Positions 1 through 8,488 of a stretch of DNA of 64,000 nt are shown here, one piece after another; within the stretch, counting starts at the first letter, position 1, and each line of letters starts with the position of its first letter. The DNA comes from Hyphomicrobiales bacterium (GTDB taxonomy: Bacteria > Pseudomonadota > Alphaproteobacteria > Rhizobiales > Ancalomicrobiaceae), in NCBI GenBank assembly GCA_021286855.1, contig JAJTBO010000002.1, positions 186,001 through 250,000 of the forward strand, given 5' to 3'. The notes below the pieces were generated by a model that saw only the letters and a program-made list of their open reading frames with translations, was not told the origin of the DNA and searched no databases. The translations under genes and the position numbers were made by a program.

Positions 1-114
1 GGCGACCGCGGCGAAGGTGGCGAGACCGACGAAGCCGCGCAGATTGCGGGCGACGACCTGGCGCATCTCGGGGCCGGGGGCGTAGGAGGCGGGGGCCTGG
101 CGTGCCGTACGCAT
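1..114 (-). CDS. N-terminal fragment of a probable FtsK-type DNA translocase
   Basis: The reading frame is open from an ATG at 112-114 to the window edge and gives 38 residues, starting MRTARQ and running into a hydrophobic stretch (GFVGLATFAAVA) that looks like the start of a first membrane segment. It lies 23 bp downstream of the aminotransferase gene and in the same direction, so the two are probably co-transcribed. FtsK, the septal DNA translocase, has this kind of short basic N-terminus before four membrane helices, and I recall ftsK beside an aminotransferase and amtB-glnK in several rhizobial genomes. The visible part carries no diagnostic motif, so the name is an inference from context. 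Confidence 0.4.
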   Translation of the reverse strand, partial: MRTARQAPASYAPGPEMRQVVARNLRGFVGLATFAAVA

Positions 115-137
115 GGGGCGGGATCCTTGGTGCGGGG

Positions 138-1352
138 TCAGCCGAGAGTGTCGACGAGGCGGACGAGCGCCTCTTCGGTGAGAGCGAGCGATTCGACCAT
201 GGCGAGGCGCAGGTATCGGTCGCCCGGATTGCGGCCGTCGGCCCCGGAGGCGCTCAGATAGCCGCCGGGAATGGTGCGGACGCCGGCGTCTCGCCACAGG
301 CGCAGCGCCGTCGCCTCGCCGCCGCCGAGATCCGCGACGTCGAGCCAGAGGAAGAAGCCGCCGGGCGGGGTGGCGAAGCCGAAGCGGCGGCCGAGGATGC
401 GTTCGGCCGCCGCGAACTTGGCGTCGTAGAGACGGCGGTTCTCGGCGACATGGGCCTCGTCGGAGAGCGCGGCGACGGCGACCGCCTGGGTCGGGGTCGG
501 CACCTGCGGCGCGGCCATGTTGCGGAAGGCGACCCAGCGCGACAGGAAGTCGGGATCGCCGACGGCGAAGCCGCATCTGAGGCCGGGCAGGTTGGAGCGC
601 TTGGAGAGCGAATTGAAGGCGACGACGCCGGCGAAACGCTCGGGCGTCGCGGCGGCGGCGGCGAGGACGCCGTCGGGGGGGCGGCCGTCGCGATAGATCT
701 CGGAATAGCACTCGTCGGCGAAGAGCATGAAGCCGTGGCGGCGGGCGAGCGCGATCACGGCGAGCCAATCGGCGCGGTTCGCCACCGCGCCCTGCGGATT
801 GGCCGGCGAGGCGTAGTAGAGCGCGACGGTGCGGGCGAGCAGGTCCGCCGAAAGGCTCGCCAGATCGGGCAGAAAGCCGGTCTCGGGGCCGGCGTCGATC
901 ATCACCGCCTCGCAGCCGGCGGCGACGGCGCCGGCCGCATAGGCCTGATAGAACGGGTTGGGCAACAGGATCGCCGGACGCCCGGCGGTTCCCTTCCAGC
1001 GCCGGCGCGCCTCGAGCGCGGCGTAGAAGAGGCCTTCACGCGAGCCGTTCAGCGGCAGGACGCCGCGCTCGACGTCGATCGTCCCGGCGGCGAGGCCGAA
1101 GCGGCGCTCCGACCAGTCGGCGACGGCGCGGCGGAACGCCTCCGTGCCCTTGATCGCCGGATAACGGCCGAAGCCGTCGATCTCGCGGGCCAGGACCGGG
1201 CCGACGAAGGCGGGGACGGGATGGCGAGGTTCGCCGACGGTGAGGTTGATCGGCGCGCGGCCGGGCGAATGGGGCGCGAGAAGGTCGTTCAGCCGTTGGA
1301 ACGGCGAGACGAAGGCGGCGTCTGGGGCGGCGGTCGGCGAGGGCGCGGTCAT
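138..1352 (-). CDS. Class I/II aminotransferase (DapC-like), PLP-dependent
   Basis: The 404-residue product is a fold-type I PLP aminotransferase. Visible features are the substrate-loop region NLTVGEP (36-42), the NPFYQ segment near 132, SPANPQG (182-188) holding the cofactor-binding Asn, DECYSE near 213, and the PLP lysine K251 in SLSKRS. The family includes N-succinyldiaminopimelate aminotransferase (DapC), which serves lysine and peptidoglycan precursor synthesis, and DapC is the commonest annotation for this type in rhizobia; substrate cannot be fixed from the sequence. It is followed at 23 bp by the probable ftsK and preceded at 48 bp by a perfect CtrA-type site, which suggests cell-cycle timed expression of the pair. 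Confidence 0.8.
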   Translation of the reverse strand: MTAPSPTAAPDAAFVSPFQRLNDLLAPHSPGRAPINLTVGEPRHPVPAFVGPVLAREIDGFGRYPAIKGTEAFRRAVADWSERRFGLAAGTIDVERGVLPLNGSREGLFYAALEARRRWKGTAGRPAILLPNPFYQAYAAGAVAAGCEAVMIDAGPETGFLPDLASLSADLLARTVALYYASPANPQGAVANRADWLAVIALARRHGFMLFADECYSEIYRDGRPPDGVLAAAAATPERFAGVVAFNSLSKRSNLPGLRCGFAVGDPDFLSRWVAFRNMAAPQVPTPTQAVAVAALSDEAHVAENRRLYDAKFAAAERILGRRFGFATPPGGFFLWLDVADLGGGEATALRLWRDAGVRTIPGGYLSASGADGRNPGDRYLRLAMVESLALTEEALVRLVDTLG

Positions 1353-1399
1353 GTCGGTCCGAATGCGAGGGATTCGGCGAAAGCCTAGCCGGGACCGGT

Positions 1400-1415
1400 T
1401 AAGCGGCTGTTAACC
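1400..1415 (-). promoter_or_regulatory. CtrA-type binding site (TTAA-N7-TTAAC)
   Basis: The sequence TTAAGCGGCTGTTAAC matches the CtrA full-site consensus TTAA-N7-TTAAC at every defined base, and because the flanks are GG and CC it reads as a full site on both strands. It lies 48 bp upstream of the aminotransferase start. CtrA is the cell-cycle response regulator of alphaproteobacteria; binding here is inferred from sequence only. Confidence 0.6.
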
Positions 1416-1440
1416 AAGGGCTTCGGACGCAAGGGAAAGT

Positions 1441-1473
1441 AAAACCCCCGGGCGGTGGCCGCCCGGGGGTTTC
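1441..1473 (-). terminator. Intrinsic terminator downstream of amtB
   Basis: An 11-bp perfect GC stem (1445-1455 with 1459-1469, loop TGG) is followed, reading leftwards, by TTTT. It lies 44 bp past the amtB stop codon and should end the glnK-amtB transcript. Confidence 0.85.
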
Positions 1474-1516
1474 CTGTCGGGATCGTCGCGGATCGGTCGA
1501 GCCGACCCGCCTTCGA

Positions 1517-2908
1517 TCAGTTGTAGGCGCGTTCGCCGTGGGTCGCGATGTCGAGACCCTCGCGCTCGGCCTGCTCCGTGACGCGGATGCCGAAGATCGC
1601 CTTGATGATCATCAGAGCGACGAAGGAGACCACGCCGGTGGTGACGATACAGACCGCGACGGCCTTGGCCTGGATCACGAACTGACCGGCGATGGTGTAT
1701 TCGCCGACGCCGAAGCCGCCGAGCGAGGGCGCCGCGACGATGGCGGTGCCGAGCGCGCCGACGATGCCGCCCACGCCGTGGACGCCGAAGACGTCGAGGC
1801 TGTCGTCATAGCCGAGCATCGGCTTGAGGACCACGACCGCCCAGAGGCAGACCACGCCGGCGACAGCGCCGAGCACGATCGCGCCACCGGCGCCGGCGAG
1901 ACCGGCCGCCGGGGTGATCGCGACGAGACCGGCGACCGCGCCCGAAGCCGCGCCGAGCATCGAGGCATGACCGCGGGTCAGCCACTCGGCGAACATCCAG
2001 GCGAGAGCGGCGGCGGCGGTGGCGACGGTGGTGTTGAGCACCGCCTGCGCCGTCAGGCCGTTGGCTTCCAGGTTGGAGCCGGCGTTGAAGCCGAACCAAC
2101 CGACCCACAGGAGGCAGGCGCCGATCATGGTCAGGACCAGGTTGTGCGGCGCCATGTTGTCCTTGTTGAAGCCGATGCGCGGCCCCAGGACGATGGCGGC
2201 GACGAGGCCCGCGACACCGGCGTTGATGTGGACGACCGTGCCGCCGGCGAAGTCGAGAGCGCCCCAGCCGAACAGCAGGCCCGAGGGAGCGTCGGCCGCC
2301 GACGGGCCGCCCCACCACCAGACCATGTGGGCCATCGGCAGGTAGGAGAAGGTGAACCAGATCACCAGGAAGATCATGACGGCCGAGAACTTGATGCGCT
2401 CGGCGAAGGCGCCGACGATCAGCGCCGGGGTGATCGCGGCGAAGGTCAGCTGGAAGATGACGAAGGTCAGCTCGGGGATGTAGACCCCCTTGGTGAACGT
2501 CTCCGCGACGCTGTCGGGGGTCACGCCGGCAAGGAACATCTTGTCGAGCGTGCCGATGAACGGCGTGAGAGCGGTGACCTCTTCGGCCTTGCCGGCGCCG
2601 GTGAAGGCCAGCGAATAGCCGTAGACGACCCAGAGGATCGAGATCATCGAGAAGCCGGCGAAGACCTGCACCAGGACCGACAGCACGTTCTTGGAGCGGA
2701 CGAGGCCGCCGTAGAACAGCGCCAGACCGGGGATGGTCATCATGATGACCAGGATGGTCGAGATGAGCATCCAGGCGGTGTCGCCCTTGTTGACCACCGG
2801 AGCGGCCGCCGCGGCCTCTTCGGCGAAGGCGGTGGCCGTCATCAACGCGGTCGCGCCGAGGGCCAGAGCCGACGTCTTGGCGACGTCGTAGGTACGAAGG
2901 AAGTTCAT
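1517..2908 (-). CDS. amtB: Ammonium transporter AmtB
   Basis: The 463-residue product is an Amt/Mep/Rh ammonium channel of the inner membrane. A signal-like N-terminus (to about residue 30, cleavage after TATAFA) precedes the first of about eleven membrane helices, beginning at NKGDTAWMLIS. The family pattern FAGGTVVHINAG near residue 220 and the pore histidine region DVFGVHGVGGIVG near 375 are present. It follows glnK by 18 bp, the classic arrangement in which the PII protein GlnK plugs the channel when nitrogen is ample. Expression is probably from the sigma-54 promoter in front of glnK, and the gene ends in a strong terminator. Confidence 0.97.
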   Translation of the reverse strand: MNFLRTYDVAKTSALALGATALMTATAFAEEAAAAAPVVNKGDTAWMLISTILVIMMTIPGLALFYGGLVRSKNVLSVLVQVFAGFSMISILWVVYGYSLAFTGAGKAEEVTALTPFIGTLDKMFLAGVTPDSVAETFTKGVYIPELTFVIFQLTFAAITPALIVGAFAERIKFSAVMIFLVIWFTFSYLPMAHMVWWWGGPSAADAPSGLLFGWGALDFAGGTVVHINAGVAGLVAAIVLGPRIGFNKDNMAPHNLVLTMIGACLLWVGWFGFNAGSNLEANGLTAQAVLNTTVATAAAALAWMFAEWLTRGHASMLGAASGAVAGLVAITPAAGLAGAGGAIVLGAVAGVVCLWAVVVLKPMLGYDDSLDVFGVHGVGGIVGALGTAIVAAPSLGGFGVGEYTIAGQFVIQAKAVAVCIVTTGVVSFVALMIIKAIFGIRVTEQAEREGLDIATHGERAYN

Positions 2909-2926
2909 TCTGTCAGCTCCCTTGGC

Positions 2927-3664
<738 letters not shown>

Positions 3665-4549
3665 TCAGCCCGGGGTGCCGCGCTTCTCCACGGTGGCGCG
3701 GCGCATCAGGCCTTCCTGGGCGGTGGAGACGACGAGACGGCCGTCACGGGTCCACAGGCCGCCGCGGCAGAAGCCGCGCGCGCCGCCGGAGACCGGGCTG
3801 TCCTGGTCGTAGAGCAGCCAGTCGTCGACGCGGAAGGGGGCATGGAACCACATGGCGTGGTCGAGCGAGGCGAGCTGGAGGTCGCGATCGAACACCGAGC
3901 GGCCGTGCGCGAACAGCGCGGTGTCGAGCAAGGTCATGTCGGAGGCGTAGGCCAGCACCGCGGCATGGATCGCCGGATCGTCGGGCAGCGGCCCGGTGGC
4001 GCGCACCCATACCTGCTGATGCGGATCGAGCAGACGGTCGGAGACGTAGTGGTCGAAGTTGGTCGGGCGCAGCTCGATCGGCCGGTCGCGTTCCCAGTAG
4101 GCGCGGACGTTGGCCGGCGCCTCGGCGAGGTAGCGTTCCTTCAGCTCCTTCTCGGCCGGCAGATCCTCCGGCGCCGGGGCGTTCGGCATGGCGATGTTGT
4201 GTTCGAGCGCGTCGTCCTCGCGGTCGTGGAAGGAGGCCTCCATCGAGAAGATCGTCCGACCGTGCTGGATCGCCGTGACGCGACGGGTGGTGAAGGAGCC
4301 GCCGTCGCGGATGCGCTCGACGTGATAGACGATCGGCACGGCCGGATCGCCGGGGCGAATGAAGTAGCCGTGCAGCGAATGGACCGGGCGGCGCGCCACG
4401 GTGCGGGTCGCGGCGACCAGAGCCTGGCCGACGACCTGCCCGCCGAAGACCCGTTGCCAACCGACCTGAGGGCTGCGGCCGCGGAAGAGATCGTGTTCGA
4501 GCACCTCGAGGTCGAGGATGTCGAGGAGGCCGGCGACGGCGTCGTTCAT
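3665..4549 (-). CDS. tesB: Acyl-CoA thioesterase II (TesB)
   Basis: The 294-residue product is a double-hotdog thioesterase that hydrolyses medium and long acyl-CoAs in the cytoplasm. The N-terminal hotdog contains VFGGQVVGQALVAA and HSLHGYFIRPGD (near 59-70) and the second contains the acidic site ASDMTLLDTAL and SLDHAMWFH, all typical of TesB, and length matches the family (about 285-290). It stands alone between the glnK operon and a divergent ubiquinone hydroxylase gene; the 150-bp gap between the two divergent starts should hold both promoters. Confidence 0.93.
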   Translation of the reverse strand: MNDAVAGLLDILDLEVLEHDLFRGRSPQVGWQRVFGGQVVGQALVAATRTVARRPVHSLHGYFIRPGDPAVPIVYHVERIRDGGSFTTRRVTAIQHGRTIFSMEASFHDREDDALEHNIAMPNAPAPEDLPAEKELKERYLAEAPANVRAYWERDRPIELRPTNFDHYVSDRLLDPHQQVWVRATGPLPDDPAIHAAVLAYASDMTLLDTALFAHGRSVFDRDLQLASLDHAMWFHAPFRVDDWLLYDQDSPVSGGARGFCRGGLWTRDGRLVVSTAQEGLMRRATVEKRGTPG

Positions 4550-4699
4550 CGGATCGGTCCTGACGAATGCGGAAAGGCTCTCCCGCGAGCGTTCGCACCG
4601 GCGGGCCTTTCCGTCAAGGCGGGGCGCGCGGGTGGCGTTCGCCGGCGCGACGCCCTATGACTGACGGGAATGGGCGCAACGCTCGAGGAGCAGGACGTC

Positions 4700-5932
4700 A
4701 TGACGCGCGATTTCGATCTGATCGTCGCCGGCGGCGGCCACGTCGGCCTGTCGCTGGCGCTCGCCGCCAAGCGGGCCGACCCACATCTTCGGGCGGCGGT
4801 GGTCGAACCGGCGGCGCGGCTCGGCGTCGGCGACGAACGCGCCTCGGCGATCGCGGCTGCGGGACGGCGCTTCTTCGAGAGCCTCGGGGCGTGGTCGGCG
4901 ATGGCCGCGGCGGCGCAGCCGATCCTCGACATGGTGGTGACCGATTCGCGGCTCGACGATGCGATCCGGCCGATCTTCCTGACCTTCGACGGGACGCTCG
5001 ACGGCGGCGAACCCTTCGCCCACATGGTGTCGAACGCCGCGATGATCGCGGCGCTCGTCGAGGCGGCGGGCGCGGCGGGGGTCGAGATCGTCGCGCCGGA
5101 TCGGGTGGTCGACTTCGAGACGGGCGACGCCCGCGTCGAGGTGCGGCTCGGCTCGGGGCGTCGGCTCTCCGGCGGCCTGCTCGTCGCCGCCGACGGCGTG
5201 CGGTCGCGGCTGCGGGATCTCGCCGGGATCGGCGTGGTGCGTCACGATTACGGCCAATCGGGCATCGTCACGACGGTGGCGCACGAACGGCCGCACGAGG
5301 GTCGCGCGATCGAGCACTTCCTGCCGGCCGGTCCCTTCGCGACGCTGCCGCTCACCGACGACGCGGCCGGGCGGCATCGCTCGTCGCTGGTGTGGACCGA
5401 GAAGACGGCGGTGGCGGAGCGGCTGACGCGGGGCGACGACTTCACCTTCTCGCTGGAGCTGGAACGGCGCTTCGGCCGGGAGTTCGGGCGGCTCGAGGCG
5501 TTGGCGAAGCCGCGCGCCTTCCCGCTCGGCCTGACGCTCGCCCGCGACTTCGTCCGGCCGCGCTTCGCCCTGGTCGGCGACGCCGCGCACGGCATCCACC
5601 CGATCGCCGGCCAGGGGCTCAACATCGGTCTGCGCGACGCCGCGACGCTGGCCGAGACGATCGTCGAGGCGCGCCGGCTCGGGCTCGATCCGGGCGGGTT
5701 CGACGTGCTGCGCGGCTACGAGCGCCGGCGGCGTTTCGATGCGGTCGAGATGGGGCTCGTCACCGATGCGCTCAATCGCCTCTTCTCCAACGACCTGCCG
5801 CCGGTCCGGGCGCTGCGCGACATCGGCCTCGGACTGGTCGATCGGCTCGGCGCGCTCAAGACCCGCCTGATCCGCGAGGCCGCCGGGGTCGACGGCGCGA
5901 CGGCGCGACCCATGCGGGGCGAACGGCTCTGA
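4700..5932 (+). CDS. UbiH/UbiF/COQ6-family FAD monooxygenase (ubiquinone biosynthesis hydroxylase)
   Basis: The product (410 residues from this start) is a class A flavin monooxygenase. It has the N-terminal dinucleotide motif IVAGGGHVGLS (8-18), DGVRSRLR in the middle and the family-defining GDAAHGIHPIAGQGLN near residue 290, where FAD ribityl contacts lie. Enzymes of this group hydroxylate the ubiquinone ring; alphaproteobacteria use several (UbiH, UbiL, UbiM) and which ring carbon is modified cannot be told here. I prefer the ATG at 4700 to the in-frame ATG at 4670 because GAGGAG sits 10 bases before it and the dinucleotide fold begins at once. It is divergent from tesB. Confidence 0.88.
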   Translation: MTRDFDLIVAGGGHVGLSLALAAKRADPHLRAAVVEPAARLGVGDERASAIAAAGRRFFESLGAWSAMAAAAQPILDMVVTDSRLDDAIRPIFLTFDGTLDGGEPFAHMVSNAAMIAALVEAAGAAGVEIVAPDRVVDFETGDARVEVRLGSGRRLSGGLLVAADGVRSRLRDLAGIGVVRHDYGQSGIVTTVAHERPHEGRAIEHFLPAGPFATLPLTDDAAGRHRSSLVWTEKTAVAERLTRGDDFTFSLELERRFGREFGRLEALAKPRAFPLGLTLARDFVRPRFALVGDAAHGIHPIAGQGLNIGLRDAATLAETIVEARRLGLDPGGFDVLRGYERRRRFDAVEMGLVTDALNRLFSNDLPPVRALRDIGLGLVDRLGALKTRLIREAAGVDGATARPMRGERL

Positions 5933-6106
5933 GCGCGCCGATGCGGGGCGGCGGATCGATCGATCGCAGATGAACGGCGGCTGAAGGGCCGGCTCAGAGG
6001 CGGTTCAGCGGCGCGGTGCGAGGATCGCTCCGTGATCGACGCGAGGCAGGGCCTTCCCGCCCGGGTCGATCGGACCCTTCTCGCCACGATCCTTCGGGAG
6101 GCCGTC

Positions 6107-6394
6107 ATGATCTCGCTCCGCAAATCGCTCTTCGCCGTCGCCGCGCTGGCGACCCTCGTCATCGCCGGCGCGGTCGCGCCCGCCGCCGCCCAGGGCCGCT
6201 GGGGCGGCTGGGACGGACCGCGCTGGGACGGCGGTTGGCGCGGCGAGGGTCGCGGCTGGCGCGACGAGGATCGCGGCTGGCGTCATCGCCCGCACTGGGA
6301 TCGGCCGCGTTGCTGGATCGAGACCCGCCGGATTCGCGTCCACACGCCCTGGGGTCCGCGGCTCCGGACCGTCGAAGAGCGGGTCTGCCGCTGA
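6107..6394 (+). CDS. Small secreted basic protein with paired cysteines (paralogue of 6703-6963)
   Basis: The 95-residue protein starts at an ATG behind a GGGAGG ribosome site. Residues 1 to about 27 form a signal peptide ending APAAAQ. The mature part is rich in Trp, Arg, Gly and Asp, with a repeated GWRxE/DxRGWR pattern, and ends in a conserved module starting RCWIETRRIRV and ending RVCR, with two cysteines 25 positions apart that could form a disulfide. I do not recognise the family. The next gene encodes a protein with the same C-terminal module and the same signal-peptide end, so the two are tandem paralogues. Confidence 0.75.
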   Translation: MISLRKSLFAVAALATLVIAGAVAPAAAQGRWGGWDGPRWDGGWRGEGRGWRDEDRGWRHRPHWDRPRCWIETRRIRVHTPWGPRLRTVEERVCR

Positions 6395-6702
6395 ACCGTC
6401 GCGGACGATCCGCGTCCGAGCGCCGGCGTCGGCACTCCTTCCGTCGCGCGGCGCCGGACCGCCGGGTCTCGAGATCGATCACCTTCGGTGACGAGGGGCA
6501 TGCCGGATCGACGACGAGACACATGGGTGACACACTTCACCGTCGTCCGCCGTCGTCGACCGGCCGCGAACGGCATCGGAACGAATCGCTCGGTTCCGCG
6601 TCGAACCAGGCGTTTCGTTCGGGGAAACGGCGGCGCAGGTCACGTCCGCCGTTTCGGTCCGCGGCGATCGTCGTCGCGGGTCTTCGTCTCAGGAGGGACA
6701 GG
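6395..6702. other. Intergenic region between the two small secreted protein genes
   Basis: About 308 bp without a supported gene. It should carry the promoter of the second gene, since its end has a perfect AGGAGGG ribosome site at 6691-6697. A GGAAC-N16-CGTC sequence starting at 6578 resembles the EcfG general-stress consensus (GGAAC-N16/17-CGTT) with one mismatch; this is weak. Confidence 0.35.
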
Positions 6703-6963
6703 ATGTCGATCCTCACCAAGAAGCTGATCTTCGGCCTCGTCGCCGCGCTGATCATGGCCGACGCCGTCGCGCCGGCCGCCGCTCAGCCGGGACCGCCGCC
6801 TCCGCCGCCGCCCGGTTGGGGCGGTCCGGGTCCGGGGCCGGGCTGGGGCCCGCCGCCGCCGCCGCGTTGGCGCCGCCACTGCTGGTACGAAGAGCGTCGG
6901 GTGCGAGTGATGACCGATCGCGGCCCGCGCTGGCGGACCCGCACCGTGCGCATCTGCCGTTGA
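6703..6963 (+). CDS. Small secreted Pro/Gly-rich protein with paired cysteines (paralogue of 6107-6394)
   Basis: The 86-residue protein begins at an ATG 5 bases after a perfect AGGAGGG ribosome site. A signal peptide (to about residue 28, ending APAAAQ) is followed by a low-complexity Pro/Gly/Trp linker (30-54) and the same C-terminal module as its upstream neighbour: HCWYEERRVRV and RICR, with 17 of the last 30 residues identical in an ungapped comparison. The linker differs completely between the two copies (polyproline here, Trp/Arg there), so the module is the conserved part. Likely periplasmic or cell-surface; function unknown. Confidence 0.78.
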   Translation: MSILTKKLIFGLVAALIMADAVAPAAAQPGPPPPPPPGWGGPGPGPGWGPPPPPRWRRHCWYEERRVRVMTDRGPRWRTRTVRICR

Positions 6964-7024
6964 GCGACGTCACGAGCCGGCGACGCCGGCTCGTCCGCCT
7001 CGCGACGGCGACGATCGGTTCGCC

Positions 7025-7057
7025 ACGGCGCCCGCAAGGGCGCCGTCGGTGTTTTCT
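7025..7057 (+). terminator. Probable terminator after the small secreted protein genes
   Basis: A 9-bp perfect stem (7025-7033 with 7038-7046, loop GCAA) is followed by CGGTGTTTTC. The uridine tract is short. A second hairpin without a T-run (6974-6981 with 6985-6992) lies just upstream. Confidence 0.5.
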
Positions 7058-7073
7058 GGGAAGAGTTTCAACG

Positions 7074-7523
7074 TCACTGCCGGGTGATCGGCACCAGGCG
7101 GATCCGGGTCGGCGCATCGAGGCCGACGTGACGCGGCAACGTCGAGCGGCCCGCCTCCTCGTCGACGATCCAGCGCAGACGGCTCCAGGCGCGGGTCCGG
7201 CCTTCGGCGGCGACGGCCGCCAGGAGCTCGCGTCCGGCGCCGCGGCCGCGCGCGCCCGGCCGGACGAAGACGGTCTCCAACAGGCCGGTCTCCAATCCGG
7301 TCAGGCAATCGGTCAGTTCGTGGACCAGGGCGAAGCCGATCAGCTCGCCGTCGAGGTGAGCCCCGAGCAGGCGAATGTGCGGCTCGGCGAGGAGTTTCTC
7401 CGCCCAATAGCGGTCGGGCCGCGGCGGCGAACCGCCGTGGCGCTCCTGGACATGTTCGGCCAGGAGCCGGGCGAGGGCGGGCGCGTGAGCCGGCCCGAGA
7501 CGCAATACGTCGACGCTCGTCAT
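7074..7523 (-). CDS. GNAT-family N-acetyltransferase
   Basis: The 149-residue protein has a single GNAT fold: beta strands around IGFALVHEL, the acetyl-CoA loop in VFVRPGARGRGAGREL (86-100), and a C-terminal half ending RIRLVPITRQ. The ATG at 7521-7523 has GGAGG 9 bases upstream, so I prefer it to upstream in-frame codons. Substrate cannot be predicted. It lies about 100 bp downstream of ccmG in the same direction and may be read through from the ccm operon. Confidence 0.85.
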   Translation of the reverse strand: MTSVDVLRLGPAHAPALARLLAEHVQERHGGSPPRPDRYWAEKLLAEPHIRLLGAHLDGELIGFALVHELTDCLTGLETGLLETVFVRPGARGRGAGRELLAAVAAEGRTRAWSRLRWIVDEEAGRSTLPRHVGLDAPTRIRLVPITRQ

Positions 7524-7621
7524 CGAGAGTGCCTCCGTGACCAGAGGTTCACGGAAGAAACTCTCGCGCATGCGAAGACATCGCGCAAGCGTGTCGAAAG
7601 TCGACCGCCCGTGTCGCGGGT

Positions 7622-8245
7622 TCAGCGTTTCGCGGCTGCGAGCGCCTCTTCGATCTTCGGACCGAGCACGGCCTTGATCGCGCCGTCTGAGAGCGGGCCG
7701 ATGAACTTGTAGGAAATGACGCCGTCTGGGCGGACGACATAGGTCTCCGGCACGCCGTAGACGCCCCAGTCGATGCCGACGCGGCCGGTCTGGTCGAGGC
7801 CTGTGGCGACGTAGGGGTTGCCCATGTCGGTCAGCCAACGGGCGGCGTTCTGCGGCTCGTCCTTGTAGGCGACGCCGACGAGGCGGACGCGCGGATCGTC
7901 GCGGAGACGCTTCAGGGTCTCGTGCTCGACCCGGCACTCGACGCACCAGGAGGCCCAGAAGTTGACCACCGTCACCTTGCCGGGGCCGGGGGTCTTCAGG
8001 TCGGCGGCGGAGAGGCCGGGCATGGCGGCGCCGTCGGCGAGCGGCACCGGCACCGGCTTCAGGGCGAAGTCGGGGGCGGGCTTGCCGAGGAGGACCGAAG
8101 GTAGGGCGTTCGGGTCGCCGCCGGTCTCGAGCTTCCAGAGGAAGAAGGCGGCCAGAGCGGCGAACAAGACGAGCGGCAGAGCGACGATCAGGCGGGAGCG
8201 CGGGCGGCGCTCGGCGTCGTCGAGGGTCGTGTCGGGGTCGGTCAA
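7622..8245 (-). CDS. ccmG: Cytochrome c maturation thiol:disulfide oxidoreductase CcmG (DsbE/CycY)
   Basis: The 207-residue protein has one N-terminal membrane anchor (about 19-37) and a periplasmic thioredoxin fold with the redox centre WCVEC (C101, C104) and the cis-proline segment YGVPETYVV. CcmG keeps apocytochrome c cysteines reduced for heme attachment. Most family members have WCxPC; here the residue before the second cysteine is Glu, which may change redox potential. The start codon overlaps the ccmD stop by 4 bases, showing translational coupling within the ccm operon. Confidence 0.93.
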   Translation of the reverse strand: MTDPDTTLDDAERRPRSRLIVALPLVLFAALAAFFLWKLETGGDPNALPSVLLGKPAPDFALKPVPVPLADGAAMPGLSAADLKTPGPGKVTVVNFWASWCVECRVEHETLKRLRDDPRVRLVGVAYKDEPQNAARWLTDMGNPYVATGLDQTGRVGIDWGVYGVPETYVVRPDGVISYKFIGPLSDGAIKAVLGPKIEEALAAAKR

Positions 8246-8433
8246 CGGGCCTCTCCGAAGGTCTCGGCGGTCTGGGCATGCGAGCGGCGGTGGACGCCGC
8301 GCGCTTCGAGTTCGGCGAGCCGACGGCGCTGAGCGCGGCCGTCGAGGATCACCCAGGCGAAGAGGCCGACGACCACCAGGATCGAGAGCCCGTAGGAGGC
8401 GAGGATGAAGCCGGCGTGGTTTCCGAGATCCAT
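8242..8433 (-). CDS. ccmD: Heme exporter accessory protein CcmD
   Basis: The 63-residue product begins MDLGNHAGFILASYG, has one membrane helix (about 8-31) and a basic, charged C-terminal tail, as is typical of CcmD, which helps release holo-CcmE from the CcmABC transporter. I chose the ATG at 8431-8433 because it precedes the conserved LGxHAxFIxxSY motif and has GGAG 9 bases upstream; an upstream GTG at 8451 is in frame. It overlaps ccmG by 4 bases. The short region between it and ccmC contains two tandem mini-ORF repeats. Confidence 0.9.
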   Translation of the reverse strand: MDLGNHAGFILASYGLSILVVVGLFAWVILDGRAQRRRLAELEARGVHRRSHAQTAETFGEAR

Positions 8434-8447
8434 GACGTTCACTCCGC

Positions 8448-8486
8448 TCACTCGGCCTGGCTTTGGAAGATGGCTGCGTTCGCCAT
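8448..8486 (-). CDS. Putative 12-residue mini-ORF, copy 2 (MANAAIFQSQAE)
   Basis: This is the ccmD-proximal copy. It starts 2 bases after the stop of copy 1 and ends 14 bases before the ccmD ATG. Whether the peptide is made is unknown; the frame, start, stop and ribosome-site spacing are all kept between the two copies. It may act as a translational relay from ccmC to ccmD rather than as a functional peptide. Confidence 0.35.
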   Translation of the reverse strand: MANAAIFQSQAE

Positions 8487-8488
8487 GC

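Noticed and set aside
6578-6602. EcfG general-stress promoter before the second small secreted protein
   Set aside because: One mismatch in a four-base -10 element is too weak in a window this size to list as a promoter.
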